Assembly (NCBI GenBank): GCA_022712835.1
Contig: JAFLJU010000482.1
Location: 1 to 11,065, forward strand
Direction of reading: 5' to 3'
From: Desulfobacteraceae bacterium
GTDB lineage: Bacteria; Desulfobacterota; Desulfobacteria; Desulfobacterales; Desulfobacteraceae
DNA: 11,065 nt
Positions 6,461 to 11,065 of this stretch are shown here, one piece after another. The notes under the pieces are model-generated. The model was not told the DNA's origin. It worked only from the letters and a program-made list of their open reading frames with translations, and did not search any database. A program made the position numbers and the translations under genes. Position 1 is the stretch's first letter. Every line of letters begins with the position of its first letter.

Positions 6461-8329
6461 ATGATACTAGTTTTAGAGGACAAGATAACAAAAGACCAGA
6501 AAGGTGCCATCACCTCCTTGCTATTAGATGACGGGTGCGTTACCCGGGAAATTATTGATGCTGGCAAAACGCTTGTGGGCATCATCGCAAAAAACAAAAG
6601 AACCGCCGACCAATATCAACAGATGGCAGGGGTCGCCCAAGTTCGGACCATTAAAACCTCCCACAAGCTTGTCAGCAGGGATTTCAAATCCGAAGACTCC
6701 ATGGTCAAAATAGGAAATGTGGTGGTGGGAGGCGATAGAATTGTGATCATTGCAGGGCCCTGTGCCGTGGAAAGCCATACCCAAGCCATGACCATTGCAA
6801 GAGAAGTGAAAAAATACGGAGCGGTTCTGTTCCGGGGCGGGGCTTATAAACCCAGGTCCTCGCCCTATTCTTTCCAGGGAATGGAAGAGGAAGGCCTCAA
6901 GATTTTGGCCGATGTCAGGGAGCAAACAGGGCTTGGGGTGGTGACCGAGATGACCTCCCCTGCCCAGGCAGAACTCATGGAAAAGTATGTGGATGTGGTC
7001 CAGATCGGTGCCAGGAATATGCAAAATTTTGAGCTGCTCAAGTGTGTGGGGAAAATGAGCAAACCGGTTGTGTTAAAACGGGGCCTTGCTTCCACCATCC
7101 AGGAATGGCTCATGTCAGCCGAGTATATTGTGGCCGGGGGTAACGAGAATGTCATTTTGTGTGAACGGGGTATTCGAACCTTTGAACCCTATACCCGGAA
7201 CACCCTGGATCTTTCTGCCATTCCTGTATTAAAACAGCTTACCCACCTTCCCATTGTGATTGATCCCAGTCACGCCACGGGTATAAGAGAAAAGGTCAGC
7301 CCCATGGCAAGGGCTGCCATTGCCGCCGGGGCCGATGCGTTGATGATCGAAGTTCACAATGACCCTGACAACGCATTATCCGATGGTCCCCAGAGTCTGT
7401 ATCCTGAGCAGTTTGGTCAATTAACCCGGGATTTGTATGTGATTGCACCGGTGGTGGGTAAGCAGCTTGATTTTGACTATTTAAAGAAATCCGAAGTGAT
7501 CGGTCAGCTCAATGGCGGAGGGGAAAAGACAGCCGCTTTCATCGGTGAAAACGGTGATTACAGCCACAAGGCAAGCCTTTCCTATTTCGGGGATGATGTC
7601 ACCTCCATTCCCATGAAATCCTATCGGGATATTTTCAATGCCTGTGCCAGCGGCAGTGTGGAATACGGGGTGATTCCCGTTGAAAATTCCCTGTCCGGCT
7701 CCATCCATGAAAATTTTGATCTGCTCCAGGAGTATGATCTCAAGATAATTGGCGAAGTGACTATCCGTATAAAGCATTCGCTTATCGGCCATGGATCAGC
7801 GGATATCAATACCATCACAACCATTTTGGCATCACCGCCGGCCTTTTCCCAGTGTAAAAACTTCATGGATCAGTACCCGAAGGTGGACCCCCTGCCGGTC
7901 AAAGCGGTTGCAAGCGCTGTCCGTCAGGTCAAGGAATCAGGAGATACCACAATGGCCGCCATTGGATCTGCCATGGCAGCCGATATCTTTGATATGAAGG
8001 TGCTGGAAGATTCCATTGAAGATAACCCCCGGAACTTCACCCGCTTCGCCATCATTGCCAAGGAATACAAGGGAAATAAAAAAGTGAGTAAAACCTCCAT
8101 CATTTTTTCAACGGGAAATAAACCAGGAGCCTTGTTTGAGGTGATGAAGGTATTTTCAACCCATGAAATTAATTTGGTGAAACTTGAATCCCGGCCAATA
8201 TTGGGCAAACCCTGGGAATATATGTTTTATGCAGATCTTGAGGCGGATATCTTAAGTGTTGATCTTGCGTCCATGATGGTAGAACTAAAGGAAAAATCAG
8301 AGATTCTGAGAATTTTGGGACGGTATTAA
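6461..8329 (+). CDS. DAHP synthase / prephenate dehydratase fusion with ACT domains
   Basis: This 622-residue protein joins two enzymes. Residues 1-75 are an ACT/ferredoxin-like domain as in Thermotoga-type DAHP synthase. Residues 80-335 are the DAHP synthase barrel, which joins phosphoenolpyruvate and erythrose 4-phosphate. It has metal ligands C101 (AGPCAVES), H271 (DPSHATG), E297 (IEVHNDP) and D308 (SDGPQSL), and the substrate loop [11 protein letters not shown] (130-140). After a linker of about 22 residues, prephenate dehydratase begins ([11 protein letters not shown]), with [10 protein letters not shown] (406-415) and the catalytic NFTRF (525-529). A C-terminal ACT domain follows ([10 protein letters not shown], then ESRP at 575-578), the usual phenylalanine-binding motif. 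No chorismate mutase domain fits in the linker, so prephenate must come from another protein. AAGGAG (6445-6450) lies ten bases before ATG. Upstream is a Phe-type attenuator. Fusion of pathway entry with the phenylalanine branch is unusual. Confidence 0.95.
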   Translation: MILVLEDKITKDQKGAITSLLLDDGCVTREIIDAGKTLVGIIAKNKRTADQYQQMAGVAQVRTIKTSHKLVSRDFKSEDSMVKIGNVVVGGDRIVIIAGPCAVESHTQAMTIAREVKKYGAVLFRGGAYKPRSSPYSFQGMEEEGLKILADVREQTGLGVVTEMTSPAQAELMEKYVDVVQIGARNMQNFELLKCVGKMSKPVVLKRGLASTIQEWLMSAEYIVAGGNENVILCERGIRTFEPYTRNTLDLSAIPVLKQLTHLPIVIDPSHATGIREKVSPMARAAIAAGADALMIEVHNDPDNALSDGPQSLYPEQFGQLTRDLYVIAPVVGKQLDFDYLKKSEVIGQLNGGGEKTAAFIGENGDYSHKASLSYFGDDVTSIPMKSYRDIFNACASGSVEYGVIPVENSLSGSIHENFDLLQEYDLKIIGEVTIRIKHSLIGHGSADINTITTILASPPAFSQCKNFMDQYPKVDPLPVKAVASAVRQVKESGDTTMAAIGSAMAADIFDMKVLEDSIEDNPRNFTRFAIIAKEYKGNKKVSKTSIIFSTGNKPGALFEVMKVFSTHEINLVKLESRPILGKPWEYMFYADLEADILSVDLASMMVELKEKSEILRILGRY

Positions 8330-8350
8330 TCTAAACTAAAGAGGGTGGCT

Positions 8351-8374
8351 CCTGGCAGGGATTAACCTGCCAGG
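8351..8374. other. Perfect inverted repeat between the convergent genes
   Basis: CCTGGCAGG (8351-8359) and CCTGCCAGG (8366-8374) are exact complements around the loop GATTAA. The hairpin lies 22 bases after the fusion-enzyme stop and 57 bases past the transporter stop. There is no good T-tract on either side, so it may be only a weak terminator or an mRNA 3'-end stabiliser. It arises where two units of the tandem repeat differ in their first bases. Confidence 0.6.
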
Positions 8375-8420
8375 GATTAACCAGGCAGGGATTAATCAGG
8401 CAGGGATTAATCAGGCAGGG
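8354..8420. repeat. Four and a half 15-bp tandem units in the convergent gap
   Basis: Units start at 8354, 8369, 8384 and 8399, with a 7-base partial copy at 8414-8420. Consensus is GGCAGGGATTAAYCA; units 3 and 4 are identical, and units 1 and 2 differ at a few positions. The array fills most of the 101-base gap between two convergent stop codons. Confidence 0.92.
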
Positions 8421-8430
8421 TATGGTTGGT

Positions 8431-9312
8431 TCATGAGGGGGGGGTGTCCCGGCGGAAAAGGCAGGCTGCAATGGTGGCACCGATGATGACAAGCCCTCCG
8501 GCAAGGGTTCTAATCTCAGGAATTTCATTCAGGAGAAAAAAGGCAAGTATTATTCCGTAAACCGGTTCAAGGGATGCGATGACACTTGCGGTCTGGGCCC
8601 GTATTATTGTCAGGGATTGGATAAAAAAGGTATGGGCCATGGCGGTGAAGACCACCCCCAGCAATATCAGCAAAGGAAGATCCCCAAGGTTCAAAGCGCT
8701 TTGTTCCGCCACTAGGGCAGGAAAAAACAGAACCGGAAAAAACAAGAGCGGTAGCATCAGGAAGAGAGCGGCAAACAGGTTTTGATAAAATGCCACGGCG
8801 ATGGGGTTCCAGACCCTGGCATTTTTACGGTTGACCAGGGTCAGAACGGCAAAGGTCAGGCCGGACAGGATGCCGTAAAATGCTCCCAGGGTTACGTTGT
8901 TGGAGATATCCAGATCGGGAACCACCAGCAGGATACCGGTAAATACCGCAAGAGCCGTTGCGATATCCTTCTTTTTTAAGGGTTCCTTAAAGAAAAGAGG
9001 TTCCATAAAGGTGACAAAGAGGGGGAAACTTGAAAAAGTGACAAGCCCAATCGCCACCGAGGATACCTGAATGGCCAGAAAAAAGGTCACCCAGTGGCAG
9101 GCCAGTAAGATCCCCTGGAGGATCAAAAAAAAGAAGGACCCCCAGTTAAAACCCAGAAGTTTTGTGTGGGAGAAGAACCTTGCATATATAAATAAAGTGA
9201 TGGCGGCAAAAAAAGTTCGGCCCAATACAATGATAAACGGGCTGCAGGACAAAAATTTACCAAAGAGTCCTGCAAACCCGAATAAGAAAACGGCCAGATG
9301 GATTTTGATCAT
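8431..9312 (-). CDS. EamA/DMT-family membrane transporter
   Basis: This 293-residue inner-membrane protein has ten predicted membrane segments in two EamA repeats (about 3-133 and 141-287). Family marks include the early GLFGKFL segment with an Arg in the next helix (R32), the VTFSSFPLFV-FMEP-FFKEPL region (91-112) that ends the first repeat, and SLEPVYGIILAFFLLNEIP (247-265) that ends the second. The family exports or imports small metabolites such as amino acids, nucleosides or purines; the substrate cannot be told from sequence. The ATG at 9312 follows directly after the TAA of a 22-codon repeat-encoded frame, and GGGTGA eight bases upstream may serve as ribosome site. It lies downstream of ettA on the same strand with a 68-base gap and is probably cotranscribed. 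Confidence 0.92.
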   Translation of the reverse strand: MIKIHLAVFLFGFAGLFGKFLSCSPFIIVLGRTFFAAITLFIYARFFSHTKLLGFNWGSFFFLILQGILLACHWVTFFLAIQVSSVAIGLVTFSSFPLFVTFMEPLFFKEPLKKKDIATALAVFTGILLVVPDLDISNNVTLGAFYGILSGLTFAVLTLVNRKNARVWNPIAVAFYQNLFAALFLMLPLLFFPVLFFPALVAEQSALNLGDLPLLILLGVVFTAMAHTFFIQSLTIIRAQTASVIASLEPVYGIILAFFLLNEIPEIRTLAGGLVIIGATIAACLFRRDTPPS

Positions 9313-9381
9313 TTAACGGGTCACCCAATCAATCATCTGGTCCACCATCCGGTCCATCCCCCGATTTATCACCTGGTCCAT
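9313..9381 (-). CDS. Possible 22-codon coupling ORF between ettA and eamA
   Basis: On the minus strand an ATG (9381-9379) overlaps the ettA stop as TGATG. The frame runs 22 codons (beginning MDQVINRGMDRM, ending DWVTR) to TAA at 9315-9313, immediately followed by the eamA ATG. The peptide consists of degenerate four-residue repeats, because the DNA is a 12-bp tandem repeat. It could allow ribosomes finishing ettA to reinitiate and reach eamA. Translation is unproven, and the exact joins may be chance; in-frame stops are absent partly because the period is a multiple of three. Confidence 0.35.
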   Translation of the reverse strand: MDQVINRGMDRMVDQMIDWVTR

Positions 9382-9384
9382 CAC
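9325..9384. repeat. Five degenerate 12-bp tandem units between ettA and eamA
   Basis: Plus-strand units start at 9325, 9337, 9349, 9361 and 9373, with consensus CTGGTCCATCAC. The clearest are CTGGTCCACCAT (9337), CCGGTCCATCCC (9349) and CTGGTCCATCAC (9373); those at 9325 and 9361 are diverged. The array overlaps the ettA stop codon. Confidence 0.75.
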
Positions 9385-11063
9385 CGGGTTAATTGTCGGT
9401 ACTTAATCCGTGTGGGCTGGTCTGCCTTAATGCCAAGCCGGGCCTTCCGATCCTTTTCATAATCTGAATAGGATCCTTCAAAAAACAGGGTCTGGCTGTC
9501 GCCTTCAAAGGCCAGGATGTGGGTGGCGATCCTGTCTAAAAACCAGCGATCATGGCTGATGATCACAGCGCAGCCGCCAAAGTTTTCCAGGGCCTCTTCC
9601 AGAGCCCGCATGGTATTGATATCCAGGTCGTTGGTGGGCTCATCCAAAAGGATGAGGTTCGCTTCTTCCTGGAGCATGGTGGCAAGGTGCACCCGGTTTC
9701 TTTCCCCGCCGGAAATCTCTTTGACTCTCTTTTGCTGGTCAGATCCTGAAAAATTAAATTTTCCCACATAGGCCCGGGAATTCATTTCCCTGCCCCCCAC
9801 CATCATTTTGTCGCTGCCCTTGGAAATCACCTCATAAATGGTTTTTTCCGGATCAAGACTGTCACGGTCCTGGTCCACATAGGCAATTTTTACTGTTTTG
9901 CCAAGCTCGATGGTTCCGGCATCCGGTTTGTCCTTGCCCGTCATCATCCGGAAAAGAGTGGTTTTACCCGCTCCATTGGGACCCACCACGCCGACAATGG
10001 CGCCGGGGGGGATGATAAAATTCATATCATTCACTAACAATTTATCTTGAAAGGCTTTTGAGATATGTTCCGCCACAACCACCTTGGCACCCAGTCTGGG
10101 TCCCGGTGGAATAAAGATCTCCATGGCTTTTTCCTGGTCATTTCCATCTTGTTGGAGTAGTTCATCATAGGCTTTGATCCTTGCCTTTGATTTGGAACGT
10201 CTGCCCTTAGGAGACATCTTAATCCACTCAAGCTCCCGTTGAAGGGTCTGCTGGCGTTTACTTTCGGTTTTTTTCTCACCGGCAAGTTTCTTGTGTTTCT
10301 GTTCCAGCCAGGATGAATAATTTCCCTTCCAGGGAATTCCTTCCCCCCGGTCCAGTTCCAGTATCCAGCCAGCCACATTGTCCAGGAAATACCGGTCATG
10401 GGTCACGGCGATGACCGTGCCTTCAAATCGAGATAAATGTTGCTCCAGCCAGGAAACAGATTCCGCGTCCAGATGGTTGGTGGGCTCATCTAACAGTAGA
10501 ATGTCTGGCTTGGCCAGCAGCAGACGACACAGGGCCACCCGTCTTTTCTCTCCTCCCGAGATGATATCTACCCGGGTATCACCCGGTGGGCAGCGCAGGG
10601 CATCCATGGCCATCTGGAGTTGGGCATCCAGGTCCCAGGCATTCAGATGATCCAGTTTGTCCTGGATTTTTCCCTGTTTTTCAATGAGCTTTTCCATCTC
10701 ATCGTCGGACATGGGCTCGGCAAAGGCTGCGGATATTGTTTCATATTCTTTTAAGAGGTCCACGGTTTCTTGAACCCCTTCTTCCACCACTTCTTTGACG
10801 GTTTTGGTGTTGTCGACCAGGGGCTCTTGTTCCAGATACCCCACGGTAAATCCCTTGGATAAAATGGTTTCTCCGACAAATTCGGTATCAATGCCGGCCA
10901 TGATTTTTAAAAGTGTACTTTTACCCGATCCGTTCAGTCCGAGAACTCCGATTTTTGCCCCGTAAAAATAGGACAGATAAATATCTTTTAATACCTGGCG
11001 TTTGCCATGGAATTTGCCTACGTTCACCATGGTATAGATGACTTTTTTTGTATCTTCAGACAT
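9381..11063 (-). CDS. ettA: Energy-dependent translational throttle protein EttA (ABC-F ATPase)
   Basis: This complete 560-residue protein is close to the usual EttA length. It has two ABC ATPase domains and no membrane segment. Domain 1: Walker A GLNGSGKST (42-50), signature SGGEK (169-173), Walker B LLLDEPTNHLD (189-199) with catalytic E193, and switch H222. Domain 2: GPNGAGKTT (361-369), SGGERNR (451-457), LILLDEPTNDLD (470-481) with E475, and H504. The EttA subfamily is shown by the short arm insertion at about 95-140, the linker with PWKGNYSSWLEQK and MSPKGRRSKSKAR (283-295), and the C-terminal end QPTRIKYRQL. EttA binds the ribosomal E site and ties entry into elongation to the ATP/ADP ratio. 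The ATG at 11063 leaves only two bases upstream, so promoter and ribosome site are outside the window. eamA follows on the same strand. Confidence 0.95.
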   Translation of the reverse strand: MSEDTKKVIYTMVNVGKFHGKRQVLKDIYLSYFYGAKIGVLGLNGSGKSTLLKIMAGIDTEFVGETILSKGFTVGYLEQEPLVDNTKTVKEVVEEGVQETVDLLKEYETISAAFAEPMSDDEMEKLIEKQGKIQDKLDHLNAWDLDAQLQMAMDALRCPPGDTRVDIISGGEKRRVALCRLLLAKPDILLLDEPTNHLDAESVSWLEQHLSRFEGTVIAVTHDRYFLDNVAGWILELDRGEGIPWKGNYSSWLEQKHKKLAGEKKTESKRQQTLQRELEWIKMSPKGRRSKSKARIKAYDELLQQDGNDQEKAMEIFIPPGPRLGAKVVVAEHISKAFQDKLLVNDMNFIIPPGAIVGVVGPNGAGKTTLFRMMTGKDKPDAGTIELGKTVKIAYVDQDRDSLDPEKTIYEVISKGSDKMMVGGREMNSRAYVGKFNFSGSDQQKRVKEISGGERNRVHLATMLQEEANLILLDEPTNDLDINTMRALEEALENFGGCAVIISHDRWFLDRIATHILAFEGDSQTLFFEGSYSDYEKDRKARLGIKADQPTRIKYRQLTR

Positions 11064-11065
11064 TA

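Noticed and set aside
8354..8420. CRISPR-like array
   Set aside because: The units are 15 bp and directly contiguous, with no unique spacers and no cas genes nearby.
8331..8528. Minus-strand frame with pentapeptide repeats (PCLIN) over the 8354-8420 array
   Set aside because: The repeats arise simply because the 15-bp unit is a multiple of three. The frame overlaps the 3' end of the transporter gene in another phase and has no ribosome site.

Overview
The window looks like a chromosomal segment of a strictly anaerobic, sulfate-reducer-like bacterium, probably Desulfobacterota (Desulfobacteraceae-like). This rests on gene content: a DcrH-like hemerythrin chemoreceptor, a stand-alone MoaD plus E1-like pair, and a DAHP synthase/prephenate dehydratase fusion. 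It is an impression from protein sequence, not a measured placement. No mobile element, CRISPR array, rRNA or tRNA was seen.

Layout. Positions 1-919 (minus strand) hold the start of a rhomboid-family intramembrane protease, cut by the window edge, and an unrecognised 180-residue soluble protein upstream of it. Divergently, 1023-3174 (plus) is a compact cluster: MoaD/ThiS-like sulfur carrier, HesA/MoeB/ThiF-type adenylyltransferase, Sir2 deacylase and HIT-family nucleotide hydrolase. Next is a 943-residue methyl-accepting chemotaxis protein (3263-6094) with an unusually long helical sensor region and a complete C-terminal hemerythrin domain. After a 366-base regulatory gap comes a 622-residue fusion of DAHP synthase and prephenate dehydratase (6461-8329). 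Convergent to it on the minus strand are an ettA-type ABC-F ATPase (9381-11063) followed by an EamA/DMT transporter (8431-9312).

The most interesting part is the gap 6095-6460. It contains a promoter-like pair, a 26-codon leader ORF with seven phenylalanine codons (6219-6299), a possible protector hairpin, a possible 9-bp antiterminator, and a strong intrinsic terminator, followed by a second terminator. These are the parts of a ribosome-mediated phenylalanine attenuator, placed directly before a gene for the first step of aromatic biosynthesis fused to the prephenate-to-phenylpyruvate step. Phenylalanine could therefore act at two levels here: translation of the leader, and the two ACT-like domains of the enzyme.

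A second theme is short tandem repeats in five of the gaps. Periods are 8, 15, 15, 15 and 12 bp, with unrelated unit sequences, and several abut or include stop codons, a Shine-Dalgarno position or a -10-like box. In the ettA-eamA gap the 12-bp repeats form a 22-codon ORF that starts inside the ettA stop codon and ends directly before the eamA start.
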